Shown: positions 18,054 through 26,805, numbered from the stretch's first letter. The stretch: 33,760 nucleotides of DNA from Pseudomonadota bacterium (GCA_019351955.1 JABBOE010000017.1:6692-40451); one strand, 5' to 3'. Translations and numbers: made by a program. The notes: generated by a model not told the origin, from the sequence alone.

Positions 18054-19598
18054 TCAGGTTCCCAGCACGGCCAAATCGGCGCGGTCGCCATCATCGAGGA
18101 GATGGGTCGGATCCACCAGTTGGATCATGCGTTTGAGTTTTCCTAAATTGGCGACCCTGCCGAGAAGCTTGGCTTGTTCGCCCGACAGGCGCGGCGCGGG
18201 TTCGATGTCGCGCTTGTGCAGTTTGAGAACCTCGGTCACCGCATCGACGATAAAGCCGGTGCGTACGCCGTCGAGCAAAAAGACCATGATTCGCTGGCGG
18301 TCGTTGCGCTCGATGTCCGGCAGACCAAGGCGCTTGCGCTGATCGATGACTGGCAACACGGAGCCTCGCAGGTTGATGACCCCTTCGACGAACTCAGGCG
18401 CCGTTGGCACGCGCGAGAGTTGCTCGGGAATGCGCACGATCTCCTGCACGCTGCTGATCGGAACGCCGAACTCGCCGTCGGCGAGGCGGAACACGACGAC
18501 CTGTTCCTCATCGTCGTTGTCCTCATCCCCATTGAGGTCGTCAACTTGAGTTTTATTCATTGCGGATACCTCATTGAGAACATCCTTGACTGCCGCTCGA
18601 TTCGCCAGGCTGTCCGGTGCAATGATGGAGACCAGACGCTTGCCCCCATCGAGACGGCAGATCTGTCTGATATCAGCCATATCCGAGTCGCGAGCCAACA
18701 TCGGCGGCATCGGGTCCGCCGCCCCTTTGGGGACCCGCAGCACCTCTGAAACGCTGTCCGTCACCAAACCCACGGCAGTCTCACCCAGGGTGATCACCAC
18801 CACACGGCTGCCTTCATCGAGAGCACGCGCCGGTAAGTGAAAGAGGCTGCGCAGTGATACCAAAGGCAATAAGCGCTCGCGCAAAGTCATCAGACCAAGC
18901 ACATGCTGCGGTGCGTTCGGCACATGTGCAATCGTGTCAGGAATCTGGACGATCTCTTGAACGCTCGCAATGTCGATCGCATACTCCTGGTTTTCCACCG
19001 AGAAACTGACCAACTGCAATTCGTCGGAATCAAGCTCCTCATCGCTGACGTCCTCGTGACGCGTCTCGGCAGCGTGCTTGCCACTCTTGACGAGGGCAGC
19101 GATCTCGGCGAACTCGCTGGCAATCAGTCGCTCGAAATCGAGCACCATCACCATCGAGAAACCACCGACATCTTTGAGCACACCGCTCAGCAGCTTGGTG
19201 TCGATTGCGGCTTGAATTCCCGCCACGCTTTCAATCTTGCTCGGCTCGACACTGATCACACTGGCGATGCGGTCCACCACGAAGCCCAGGGGCTGACCAA
19301 TATCGATGACCAGGGCGCGTGTCGACTCGCTGCTCTCTGCATCGTCGAAGTTGAAGATGCGACGCAGTGCGATGATCGGTAGAACGCGGCCGCGTAGGTT
19401 CGCCAAGCCGTTAAGTGAACGCGGCGCCAACGGCACGCGCACGATGTCGGGCATCCGGATGATTTCCTGAACCGGAGCCATGCTGACACCAAAGACTTCA
19501 TTGCCAACGATGAATGTGACGAATTGCTGTGTTTCCGCGTGGCTGTCGGCCGCGCCGATCTCATCCACGCGCTGTGTTTCCTGGATTTCTGCGGTCAT
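18054..19598 (-). CDS. cheW: Three-domain CheW coupling protein
   Basis: A 514-residue protein made of three full CheW domains in tandem: about 25-170 (QQFVTFIVGNEVFGVSMAPV, then GLANLRGRVLPIIALR), about 200-340 (LQLVSFSVENQEYAIDIASV, then GLMTLRERLLPLVSLR) and about 365-505 (EQVVVFRLADGEFGVPISSV, then GVINLRGSVLPVIDQR). Acidic linkers separate domains 1/2 and 2/3. Ordinary CheW has one domain of about 160 residues. CheW links receptors to CheA; a triple version could bridge several receptor tips or CheA P5 domains in the baseplate. The middle domain has RER where the others have the conserved NLRG, so it may bind differently. Start: ATG 19598 is 7 bases from GGGAG, while ATG 19604 is too close to it. 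It is the second gene of the operon, right after the double-tip receptor. Confidence 0.95.
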   Translation of the reverse strand: MTAEIQETQRVDEIGAADSHAETQQFVTFIVGNEVFGVSMAPVQEIIRMPDIVRVPLAPRSLNGLANLRGRVLPIIALRRIFNFDDAESSESTRALVIDIGQPLGFVVDRIASVISVEPSKIESVAGIQAAIDTKLLSGVLKDVGGFSMVMVLDFERLIASEFAEIAALVKSGKHAAETRHEDVSDEELDSDELQLVSFSVENQEYAIDIASVQEIVQIPDTIAHVPNAPQHVLGLMTLRERLLPLVSLRSLFHLPARALDEGSRVVVITLGETAVGLVTDSVSEVLRVPKGAADPMPPMLARDSDMADIRQICRLDGGKRLVSIIAPDSLANRAAVKDVLNEVSAMNKTQVDDLNGDEDNDDEEQVVVFRLADGEFGVPISSVQEIVRIPEQLSRVPTAPEFVEGVINLRGSVLPVIDQRKRLGLPDIERNDRQRIMVFLLDGVRTGFIVDAVTEVLKLHKRDIEPAPRLSGEQAKLLGRVANLGKLKRMIQLVDPTHLLDDGDRADLAVLGT

Positions 19599-19613
19599 CG
19601 CCATTCTCCCGGG

Positions 19614-21527
19614 TCAGGCGCTTTGGAGTTCGTCTGCGAGTGCAGCGATCTCCTCGATCGCTGAGGACAATTCATCGGAGCCGCGTGCCTGTTGCTCGGC
19701 CGCGCCAGCAGCCTCGGTTGCGGCCTTTTCGGCCTCCATCGTTGCGTTGGCGATTTGCTCCACGCCGGCCTTCACCTTGAGGATCGAACCGCTGACGATC
19801 TCGGCACCCTTGACAATTTCCTCAGCTGCGCCGCGCACGCCCTCGACTTCCATCTCTGATGTCTCGATGTGCTTGAGGATGCCCTTCGCCTTTTCAGTCT
19901 CTGCGGTCGCTGCAGCGATGATTTCACGCAGATCGGAGCCCACCAGAAGAATCTGATCCTGGATCGACTTCACCATGTCGCGGATGCGGTCGGCGTTTTG
20001 CGCCGAATCGTGCGAAAGGTTGCGAATGTCCGTTGACACCACGATAAAGCCCTTGCCAAATTCCCCGGCGCGCGCAGCCTCGATGGCGCCATTCACGGCC
20101 AGCATGTTGGTCTGCACCGAAACCATGGCGATGGCCTCGACGATCTTGTCGACGTCCCGTGCGACGCTTTGCAGATCGCCAACCTGACGCGCGCAGGTTT
20201 GGGTGATTTCGATCGCTTTCAGGGTGCCAGCGAGCATGGCTTCAATCGTGGTTTTGATTTCGCCAATCACGCGCTTGCCGAACTCGGCTTTTTCCAGGCC
20301 AAGGTCGCCGCCTTTTTTCGACTCCAGCACATTGATCTCGACCTTCTTGATGGTTTCGATCGCCTCGTTGCTGGCGTCCCTCTGATCCTGGGCGCCGCGG
20401 CGAATTTCCGTGATCGCCGACATGATCTGCGTCGATGCACGGGTAATCTCTTTGACTGCGTTCGACAGCACCTCGGCTGAAGCGGCAACGTCCTCAGCGC
20501 TCTTGGCGACGTCGGTTGAATTCTTCAAGTCCTCCGCAGTCTCACTGAGTTCCCGCGAGATCTGTTCGCAAGCGTTGAGCGCCTGAGCCTGCTCGGCGAT
20601 GGTCTTGTTTGACTCTTCGGCGGCCGCTGCCTGTTCGGCTGAAGCGGCGGCGATCGTCTCGGAAACTTTCGTCATCCGTTGCGTCGCCTGCGTCGCCTCA
20701 CGGGCTACGCCAACCACGATCTTGGACGCATCGACGACCTCGTTGGAAGCCACGCCGATCCGTGCCAACGATTCATTCACCGCTTCGCCCTTGTCGGCCT
20801 CCGCCTGCACTGTGCGTGTGGATTCGTTCACGCCGCTTGCCACTGATTTGACGTCGGTCTGGATTTTCGCGATCAGATCGGAAATCTGCTTCGCGCTTTT
20901 TTCGGAAGTTTCCGCCAGGGAGCGGACTTCGTCGGCGACGACTGCAAAACCCTTACCATGCTTGCCGGCCCTTGCGGCCTCGATCGCGGCGTTGAGCGCC
21001 AGCAGGTTCGTCTGATCGGCGATCCGAGCGACGGCCTTGACAATGTCGCCGATGTCGGACGCCTGCTTCTCCAGGCCGGTGACCATCTTGACGGACTCGA
21101 CTTGGCGCTTTGCCGCCTGTATCACGTTGTTGACCATCTGCGAGACTTCTTCAGTCACCCGCTGCGCTGCCGCGACAAGCGTGCCACCCTTTTGCAGGGT
21201 GATGTTGGCGTTGTGATCGACCTGATCGACACCGACGACCATCGCCTTGATACTCGTCGCCGCATCCTGCGCTGCAGTAGCCGCCTGCTCCGAGCCGGCG
21301 GCGATCTGTTCGGCCGCGCGCTTGAGCTCTTCAGCCGCAGACGCGGCCTCGCCGATGCCCGCAGAAAGCTGCCCGGTCGCCGCAGCGATGCGCTCGGCCG
21401 CCTGCTGCTGCTTTGCCAGCGTCCTCGCGCGTTTTCGCTGGACCTCGACGTCGCGTGCGACGGGGGCGCTTGCCCTCCCAGCCGCGGCAGAACCAGTCAG
21501 GGGGATAACTTTTTTCACCAGTGCCAT
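19614..21527 (-). CDS. Soluble double-signalling-domain chemoreceptor (DosM-like)
   Basis: A 637-residue chemoreceptor with no transmembrane segment and no recognisable ligand-binding domain. It carries two signalling hairpin tips: tip 1 at about 170-205 ([18 protein letters not shown], then [16 protein letters not shown]) and tip 2 at about 470-505 ([18 protein letters not shown], then [17 protein letters not shown]). Long Ala/Glu-rich coiled-coil helices flank both. The second tip is diverged (AVNGA for [13 protein letters not shown] for ADEVRSLA) but keeps the Glu and Arg of the CheA/CheW contact face. This architecture matches the Vibrio cholerae DosM receptor, which has a signalling domain at each end and stabilises cytoplasmic two-baseplate arrays. 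Start: ATG 21527 with AAGGAG at ideal spacing. It is the first gene of the che operon, 15 bases before cheW. The input signal is unknown. Confidence 0.93.
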   Translation of the reverse strand: MALVKKVIPLTGSAAAGRASAPVARDVEVQRKRARTLAKQQQAAERIAAATGQLSAGIGEAASAAEELKRAAEQIAAGSEQAATAAQDAATSIKAMVVGVDQVDHNANITLQKGGTLVAAAQRVTEEVSQMVNNVIQAAKRQVESVKMVTGLEKQASDIGDIVKAVARIADQTNLLALNAAIEAARAGKHGKGFAVVADEVRSLAETSEKSAKQISDLIAKIQTDVKSVASGVNESTRTVQAEADKGEAVNESLARIGVASNEVVDASKIVVGVAREATQATQRMTKVSETIAAASAEQAAAAEESNKTIAEQAQALNACEQISRELSETAEDLKNSTDVAKSAEDVAASAEVLSNAVKEITRASTQIMSAITEIRRGAQDQRDASNEAIETIKKVEINVLESKKGGDLGLEKAEFGKRVIGEIKTTIEAMLAGTLKAIEITQTCARQVGDLQSVARDVDKIVEAIAMVSVQTNMLAVNGAIEAARAGEFGKGFIVVSTDIRNLSHDSAQNADRIRDMVKSIQDQILLVGSDLREIIAAATAETEKAKGILKHIETSEMEVEGVRGAAEEIVKGAEIVSGSILKVKAGVEQIANATMEAEKAATEAAGAAEQQARGSDELSSAIEEIAALADELQSA

Positions 21528-21756
21528 GTCCAGACTCCTTATTTGGTTTTCCAAATTGCCGACCGCGTTACCTTGATGAACGCATTCAGCGCTCGGAGCG
21601 ACCTGAGCATGGCTCAGACCGCACCATCCACCCCAACTTCTGGGGCCTAACTGCTTGCTCGCCGGCGTCGGACGGGGCGAGATTGAAGAATGCGAAATAT
21701 CCTTGTTTCCGGATATGCGTTGGAGCAATGATTAATGGTATGAAATCGATAAAAGT

Positions 21757-21770
21757 ATGATTTAGATCAA
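21757..21770 (-). promoter_or_regulatory. FNR/ANR-like site upstream of the chemosensory operon
   Basis: On the minus strand this reads TTGATCTAAATCAT, matching 9 of the 10 fixed bases of the FNR consensus TTGAT-N4-ATCAA. It lies in an AT-rich gap about 230 bases upstream of the DosM-like start. If it acts at the usual -41.5 position, transcription would start near 21722, with a weak ATTAAT/AATCAT element as -10. Oxygen-linked control of the array would suit the gas sensors elsewhere in the window. The match is seen; the function is inference. Confidence 0.4.
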
Positions 21771-22619
21771 TACGTTCAAAAAATGCAAAAAATCATTTTC
21801 ATGAATATCTAGATTTCCGCATATAAACAGTTTTGGTGATGGCTTAGCCCTGGCGATGGCTTTTCGCTGTGGATTAACACTCAAGTTCAATTACGGCACG
21901 TTTTTCCTTAGCTGAAGGCGGCAATGAATAATTCACTGATTACGATGTGCCTCTGAACCCGGCGCGGTGATTACGTCCCGATCCTGTACGCCGAAACGCT
22001 CGGTCACGGTCGGCCGAAATGATCCTCAGCGATGCGCCCTATAAATGGTGTAAATATGGCTGTCTTTTGCATGGCATAGACGCATGGAAAATGACAAAGC
22101 CAGAAAACCCAATCCGGCCGAGCAGGTGTCAGGCGACCGTCAAGTCACCTGGGCCGGTAAATCTGAGCGAATGCAGATCGCCCATGAACAGGTGGCCGGG
22201 CATGCCGCTTCCCGGCGCGACGCGTCGCGTTACGCAGGCGAGGACATCCGAGCCGGAGAGGGCAAACGGGCGGCTTTTGCTGTGGGTCCCCGCACTGCGC
22301 CGGGCCGGTTGCAGGCGCCTCGTTGCTCACGCTCAAGTGTGCGGGGATCGGTGCGTTCATGGCTTTACGTGCAAAGCGCTCCAGCATGGCGATCAATTTG
22401 CGCCGCAGGAGCCGTGCGGCCGTACGCCGCTCCCGCGGTGCGTACACCTTCGCGCTGCGCGAGGTTCGGAGTCCGATCTTGCGAAACGGTGCGCTGTGTG
22501 GCTAGCGCCCGCATGGGCGGTTTTTCAGGCGTTTCGCTGGCGGGGCCCCGACCTGGCAATGCACGAGCGGCGCGCAAGCGGGCGCCTCAGGCCAAGTTCG
22601 GGGGGATGTCAACTGTGGG
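21771..22619. other. Intergenic region without a supported gene
   Basis: About 850 bases between the che operon and the FHA operon. The first part, to about 22080, is clearly AT-richer than the rest of the window and looks non-coding. The second part is GC-rich and open in several frames on both strands. One plus-strand frame starting at 22084 runs 198 codons, but it becomes Cys- and Arg-rich with no recognisable domain, and the competing frames look no better. It may be a decayed gene or chance. I see no tRNA, repeat array or IS end here. Confidence 0.4.
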
Positions 22620-23525
22620 CTATTGTTTCTCCGGCCCGGGAGTGATACTGAATAGAAGGTCGGGTGATCGGGAGGCTTGAGGTTCTCTGCCCAGACGCAA
22701 GGATCCTGCATGGTCGAGCAAACCCACGTTCTGGGCGATGCGTATTACCGCACCCGTCAAGTCGGTTTGCACCCATGTTCCATTGCGGCTGGTGTCGAAG
22801 ATCGTGTAGCGCCCATGGCGCCAGGCGATGACCACATGTTGGCGGGAGATGACGTCGGTATGGAGAACCACGTCGGCACGCTGATCTCTGCCGATGCGGA
22901 TTGGGCGTCCCGGGGCGAATGTCAAGTTCACGCGCTGATCAGGACTGCGCAGGTTGAGCCAAAGGGGTGCCGCGCGCGGTGTTGTCACTGATCCTGAAGA
23001 GCCACGGACCATCCAGGCGCTACGCTGGCCACCAGAATCCGATGCGCTGGCAGGCTGGAGTTGGCTGATGAGATCGTCGGGAAGGCAGGCTACCACGGCC
23101 TCATCGAGCAGCGTCTGCCCCTCGTTTGCCCCTGTAGCCAAGGAGACGGCGCGGAGCAGCGCGTCGCCCTCATAGGACGGCGGGCGGCACAGAACGGCGC
23201 CACAACTGAGCCCGATGTCCAGATCGAGTCGCAAATGCTCATTGAGGCTCTGACACCATTGGTCCAAGTGCGCGCGCATAGCGCTTGCAGCGTGCACTGC
23301 CTGCTCGGCTTGTTCGAACAAGACGAGCAGCGAAGTGGAATCCAGGTGGACAACCAACCCGGATGCCGAGGCCGCGCGGTGCGCGAGGCGGTTGATGGTG
23401 CGATCCATGAAGGCGAGGGCCTTGGCTTCGCCGATGAGCACGAACAGCGCATGTGTGGCCGGGATCTGAGCGCTGAGCGCCACCAGCACTGGGACTGGAC
23501 GTAGTCCTCGCCATTTTTCAAACAT
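22620..23525 (-). CDS. Degenerate class III cyclase domain fused to FHA domain
   Basis: A 301-residue soluble protein. Residues about 20-150 follow the class III adenylate/guanylate cyclase homology pattern (ATHALFVLIGEAKALAFM, LVVHLDSTSLLVLFEQAE, LRLDLDIGLSCGAV, YEGDALLRAVSLA). The two metal-binding Asp positions are replaced, and so is the Asn/Arg segment normally after GDA. It should not make cAMP and may act as a binding or regulatory module. Residues about 205-275 are an FHA phosphothreonine-binding domain with GR at 212-213, SRQH at 227-230 and NGT at 248-250. A glycine/serine linker joins them. ATG 23525 lies three bases after the stop of the upstream small gene, so the two form an operon. 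No Ser/Thr kinase is present in the window, so the phospho-partner is encoded elsewhere. Confidence 0.8.
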   Translation of the reverse strand: MFEKWRGLRPVPVLVALSAQIPATHALFVLIGEAKALAFMDRTINRLAHRAASASGLVVHLDSTSLLVLFEQAEQAVHAASAMRAHLDQWCQSLNEHLRLDLDIGLSCGAVLCRPPSYEGDALLRAVSLATGANEGQTLLDEAVVACLPDDLISQLQPASASDSGGQRSAWMVRGSSGSVTTPRAAPLWLNLRSPDQRVNLTFAPGRPIRIGRDQRADVVLHTDVISRQHVVIAWRHGRYTIFDTSRNGTWVQTDLTGAVIRIAQNVGLLDHAGSLRLGREPQASRSPDLLFSITPGPEKQ

Positions 23526-23528
23526 GGG

Positions 23529-23957
23529 TCAGCCACCGCGACCGGCGGGGATGCCGGAGTTCGGATCGGCAGGGACGAGCGTATTGATCCAGCACGGCGT
23601 GGCGAAGTCGTCGGGTCGGCGACCGCGTCGCGCGCCTTCCAGGACGTAGAGCCCTTCGGGAACGGTTGCAGCATCGGAAAGATCGGGGATGGCCTTGACC
23701 CGGTAGGCCGTGGCGGCGGACAGTGGCTCGGCTGTGGCCAAATGAATACGGTTTTGCCCATCCATCCCGACTTGCGTGACCAACCGATCCGCCTCAGGGT
23801 TCTGGACATCAACGAGCACAAGGGTGCGCGGTCGGAACCAACCGCGGGGGTCCTCCATCATTGCGTCGACGGCGCCGAGCCAGCCGTTGGCTGGCTGGCT
23901 TGGTGCTTCGGCCGGGGGGACAGTTTCCGCATCCATGCGTCGTTTGATTGAGCCCAT
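23529..23957 (-). CDS. Conserved-looking small protein of unknown function, paired with the FHA protein
   Basis: A 142-residue protein that I do not recognise. After a Pro/Ala-rich N-terminus of about 35 residues comes a compact segment (WFRPRTLVLVDVQNPEADRL, NRIHLATAEPLSAATAYRV, EGLYVLEG) suggesting a small beta-rich domain. The C-terminus (about 110-142) is Arg-, Pro- and Gly-rich. There is no signal peptide or membrane segment. The start could be ATG 23957 or ATG 23936; neither has a strong ribosome site. Its stop is three bases before the FHA/cyclase-like gene, so they are probably co-transcribed and may act together. No function is proposed. Confidence 0.6.
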   Translation of the reverse strand: MGSIKRRMDAETVPPAEAPSQPANGWLGAVDAMMEDPRGWFRPRTLVLVDVQNPEADRLVTQVGMDGQNRIHLATAEPLSAATAYRVKAIPDLSDAATVPEGLYVLEGARRGRRPDDFATPCWINTLVPADPNSGIPAGRGG

Positions 23958-23993
23958 CAGGCTAGTGCTCGGTTTTCATGTGTGAACCGAAGC

Positions 23994-24296
23994 CTACCCC
24001 TGAGAAGGGCGGAGCATCGATGCGTTCGCACAATCACTGCATGTCCGGTGGTCGAAAATTGGCAAAAGCGTGAAATTGTTCACACGGCGACCCACAGCCC
24101 GGGCCTCCCAAAGCCCCCGGCTTTGCTCAATCGTGCCCCACCGAAACGGTGGGGTCGACATCACCTCGATCGCGCCAGCCTGGCGGTTGATCGCCTTGGG
24201 ATGATCTTTCAGTCGCCGGACGAACACGCGGAATGTGCCGCCCAGCTCGTCTAATTCCTCGGCCGTGACCGGCAACGCGGCCGACGACGCGATCAT
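23994..24296 (-). CDS. Possible small hypothetical protein
   Basis: An open frame of 100 codons from ATG 24296. The first half has coding-like codon use, with mostly G or C in third position, and a plausible hydrophilic sequence (TAEELDELGGTFRVFVRRLK). The second half is less convincing. The frame opens 33 bases earlier, at 24329. There is no strong ribosome site and no recognised family. It lies 36 bases upstream of the FHA-partner gene on the same strand and diverges from the AI-2E transporter. It may be real or an upstream untranslated region. Confidence 0.3.
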   Translation of the reverse strand: MIASSAALPVTAEELDELGGTFRVFVRRLKDHPKAINRQAGAIEVMSTPPFRWGTIEQSRGLWEARAVGRRVNNFTLLPIFDHRTCSDCANASMLRPSQG

Positions 24297-24549
24297 GCTT
24301 GCAACGCCTGTGCTCTGCAGACGCGACAACCCCTATACACTGACATGCTCGCCTCTCAAGCGGCAGCGTCCCTCGCCGCCAGCTCAACCGTTCCTGCCAT
24401 CATTTTCGATTGGATACCACTCAACACTCGGGAATTGGGCGTGCCGGTGCGCGCGCTGGGGCTGCTGGCTTGTGGCCCAAGCGCCCAAGCTGGTGGCACC
24501 GCGGCCGATTGCTTCGCCTTTGCACCGCCTGCACCGCGCGCCAGGTGCC

Positions 24550-25536
24550 ATGAGCCGCCGCCTTGATCCGTGGGCTCTGGCCCTACTGGCTGGGCTTGGG
24601 CTTGTTCCCTTCGCGCCGTTCGCCGTGCCGATCGTGGCCGGCATGGCCCTGGCCGCAGCAAGCTTGCCGCTGCAACGGCGCCTGGAGGCGCGTATGCGGG
24701 CATGGATGGCCGCGTCCATCGTCACAGCGTTGTGGCTGGCGATGGCCGTGCTGCCGGTGGTGGCCATCGTCTCGCTGCTGGCGCCCTTGCTGCCGGCGCT
24801 CAAACAGGCAAGCCTCAATCCCGATGCGCTCATTCGCGCGGGCACGCAGGCACCGTGGGTTGGCGCATTCGTGGCCAGCCACCAGGATGCGCTGCGCGCT
24901 TGGATTGCCCACAACCAGCCCGACACGGTGCTCACCCAGCATCTTGCTGATCTTCGTGTGATCGGCGCGCGCGTGGCCACGCTGGCGCTGCATGCGGCGC
25001 TTGCTCTGACTGTGCTGTGGGCGGTCCTCACCCGGCGCGCGCAAGTGGCCGGTGCACTGCAGCACAGCTTGCGTCGCGTTGTCTCCAAGGATCTGGCCAG
25101 CCGCATCGAGCGCCATGCGCTGCGCTCCACGCAGGCCGTCATGCTGGGCATGGTGGCCCTGGCCCTGTGGGAAGGCCTGCTGACGATGCCGTTGTTTGCG
25201 CTCGCGGGCCTGCCGTCCTGGTTCGCCTGGGGGGTGGCCATCGGGATGCTGTCTGCGGTGCCGGGCGGCACTGGCGCAGCTCTGGTGCTGGCCACGGCGC
25301 TGTTGGGCGCGCAGGGCCACATTGCTGCGGCTCTTGCCGTGCTGGTGCTGGGCCACGTCATCACGATGACGGGCGATTTCATCGTCAAGCCCGAAATCAT
25401 CGGCGCCACCAGCCACGCCCCGTTTCTTGTGGTGCTGCTGTCAATCTTCGGTGGTGTGGAGGTGTTCGGCCTGGTGGGGTTGATTCTCGGACCCGTCCTG
25501 GTATTGACCGCCCAGGCGCTGGTGTTCGACGACTGA
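24550..25536 (+). CDS. AI-2E/PerM-family membrane transporter
   Basis: A 328-residue inner-membrane protein with about seven hydrophobic segments: two near the N-terminus (WALALLAGLGLVPFAPFAVP and TALWLAMAVLPVVAIVSLLA), one around LALHAALALTVLWAVL, and four after residue 195. The family signature is present in the last third: GDFIVKPEIIG, then HAPFLVVLLSIFGGVEVFG and LVGLILGPVLVLTAQAL. Family members include E. coli TqsA (AI-2 export), PerM and Na+/H+ antiporter-like proteins, so the substrate cannot be named. The start is ATG 24550 with CAGG just upstream; the frame is open for another 315 bases upstream, but that sequence looks non-coding. A palindrome follows the stop at 25573. Confidence 0.88.
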   Translation: MSRRLDPWALALLAGLGLVPFAPFAVPIVAGMALAAASLPLQRRLEARMRAWMAASIVTALWLAMAVLPVVAIVSLLAPLLPALKQASLNPDALIRAGTQAPWVGAFVASHQDALRAWIAHNQPDTVLTQHLADLRVIGARVATLALHAALALTVLWAVLTRRAQVAGALQHSLRRVVSKDLASRIERHALRSTQAVMLGMVALALWEGLLTMPLFALAGLPSWFAWGVAIGMLSAVPGGTGAALVLATALLGAQGHIAAALAVLVLGHVITMTGDFIVKPEIIGATSHAPFLVVLLSIFGGVEVFGLVGLILGPVLVLTAQALVFDD

Positions 25537-25572
25537 TCGCCAGCGCGGCTCGCTCGCCGCCTGAAGGGTGGG

Positions 25573-25587
25573 GCGGGCACTGCCCGC
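25573..25587. repeat. Perfect palindrome after the transporter gene
   Basis: GCGGGCA-C-TGCCCGC is a perfect seven-base inverted repeat with a one-base centre, 36 bases after the AI-2E transporter stop. There is no T-run, and the tight loop is unusual for a terminator, so it may be an operator or chance in GC-rich DNA. A second short hairpin (CCCC-TTTTC-GGGG) lies near 25650. Confidence 0.25.
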
Positions 25588-25784
25588 GTTCGGCATCCGC
25601 ATGGGCGACGGGGTGCAGGCAAGGGTGGCGTGGGCCCGTCCAAGATCCCCTTTTCGGGGGCAGGGGTCGAGGTCAGGAGCGCTGCTTGGCGCCTATCCGC
25701 GCAGGTCAAAACGAAATTGTGGACTTTTGTAACAATAAGCGCACAATCAGCGCGTGCAAACCAACCCCTTGGAGGAGCACGCAC

Positions 25785-26300
25785 ATGAACACGATCCGCA
25801 GCACCACCCTGGCAGCAGCGTTCGCGCTGGCGGCCACGATGCCCCTGTCCGCGCAGGCCGCCGAGGCCGCGACCTGGTCTCAGAAAATCATCACACCAGA
25901 GATTGCCCTCAAAGCCGCGCTGGCGGCGAAGGAGGCGTGCCAAAAACAAAACTGGCAGGTGACGGTTGCCGTGACCGACCCCTCGGGACTGCCTCTGGTC
26001 TTGCTGCGCGACCGGTATGCGGGTTGGCACACGGTGGACGCAGCGATTGGAAAGGCGCGAACGGCGGCCAGCTGGAGGGAGTCCACGACAAGCATCGCCG
26101 AGCGGGCCAAGAAGCCGGGTTCTGGCGACGAGGCGATTGTGCACCTGCCGGGCGTGGTGGTCATTGGCGGAGGCATGCCGATTGAAGCCGGCGGGCAACG
26201 CGTTGGCGCCATCGGGGTGTCGGGTGCGCCAAACGGCGGCAATAATGACACCTGCGCAAAGGCTGGCATCGCGGCCATCGAGGGTGAGCTGGCGTTTTGA
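25785..26300 (+). CDS. Exported GlcG/HbpS-family haem-binding-type protein
   Basis: A 171-residue protein with a clear Sec signal peptide: MNTIRS, a hydrophobic Ala/Leu core, and cleavage probably after LSAQA at about residue 25. The mature part is the GlcG/HbpS (DUF336) fold: ALKAALAAKEACQKQNWQVTVAVTDPSGLPLVLLRD, AIGKARTAASW, GVVVIGGGMPIEAGGQRVGAIGVSGA. HbpS of Streptomyces binds haem or iron, whereas GlcG is of unclear function, so haem binding is a family possibility, not a demonstrated one. ATG 25785 has the strong ribosome site GGAGGAG. It is a single gene, 248 bases after the AI-2E transporter, converging on the N-ATPase operon. It should act in the periplasm. Confidence 0.88.
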   Translation: MNTIRSTTLAAAFALAATMPLSAQAAEAATWSQKIITPEIALKAALAAKEACQKQNWQVTVAVTDPSGLPLVLLRDRYAGWHTVDAAIGKARTAASWRESTTSIAERAKKPGSGDEAIVHLPGVVVIGGGMPIEAGGQRVGAIGVSGAPNGGNNDTCAKAGIAAIEGELAF

Positions 26301-26805
26301 TGCCTGCAGTGTGGTGAGGGCTGCGGCAAGCTGCGCGCAGCACACCCACACCACCCGCACGACCGCGTGCCCGGGCATTCCCCTTGCCCGCCCGGCCGAA
26401 CGATCTGACCATCACGCGCAGGAACAACCCGTGGTTCGCCTCCGTCACGCTGCGCGTGGTGGACGCGGGCCGTGCGCGAGCGTCATGCAGCACGACCAGA
26501 ACAGCGCATCGGGGGTTCTCATCGACGCGCACGCGCCTGGAACGGGGATGGCGGCGAGATCCATACCTCTGCCACGGCAACGTGGCAAGTCGAAGTCCGT
26601 GACCCGCGAAACCCCCACGACAACCGCGCAAGCGGCCCCGTGGCCGGAGAGTAAATCGGGTTGTCCGCCAGCAAGGCTCTTGCGAGGCTTGGCAAGGCGG
26701 GAATGGGCTCCTGCAAGGCCGCCATGCGGCTGGCGCACGCTACATCTGAACCTTGAAGGCCCGCGCCGGTCTCCCGCGTGAGGGAAGGGTGGCGCCCCGG
26801 CAGGA
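26301..26805. other. Intergenic region between converging genes, no gene supported
   Basis: About 500 bases between the GlcG/HbpS-type gene and the end of atpG. Several frames are open on both strands because of high GC, but none has a ribosome site, a domain or a start I would defend. I saw no convincing terminator with a T-run and no tRNA. Some of it could be a repeated element, which a genome-wide self-comparison would show. Confidence 0.4.

Noticed and set aside
21528-21800. Flagellar-type (FliA) promoter upstream of the che operon
   Set aside because: No match to the GCCGATAA -10 element or its partner was found on the minus strand.
22084-22680. Plus-strand frame of 198 codons after the AT-rich gap
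   Set aside because: The first 60 codons look passable, but the rest is Cys/Arg-rich without a domain and overlaps the end of the FHA gene antisense; treated as unproven.
24384-26378. Long minus-strand frame (664 codons) across the transporter and the GlcG/HbpS-type gene
   Set aside because: It runs antisense to two well-supported genes, is low in complexity (Ala, Arg, Ser) and has no domain.
26486-26781. Frames on both strands in the gap before atpG
   Set aside because: Neither strand has a ribosome site or family match, and the two conflict; possibly repeated non-coding DNA.
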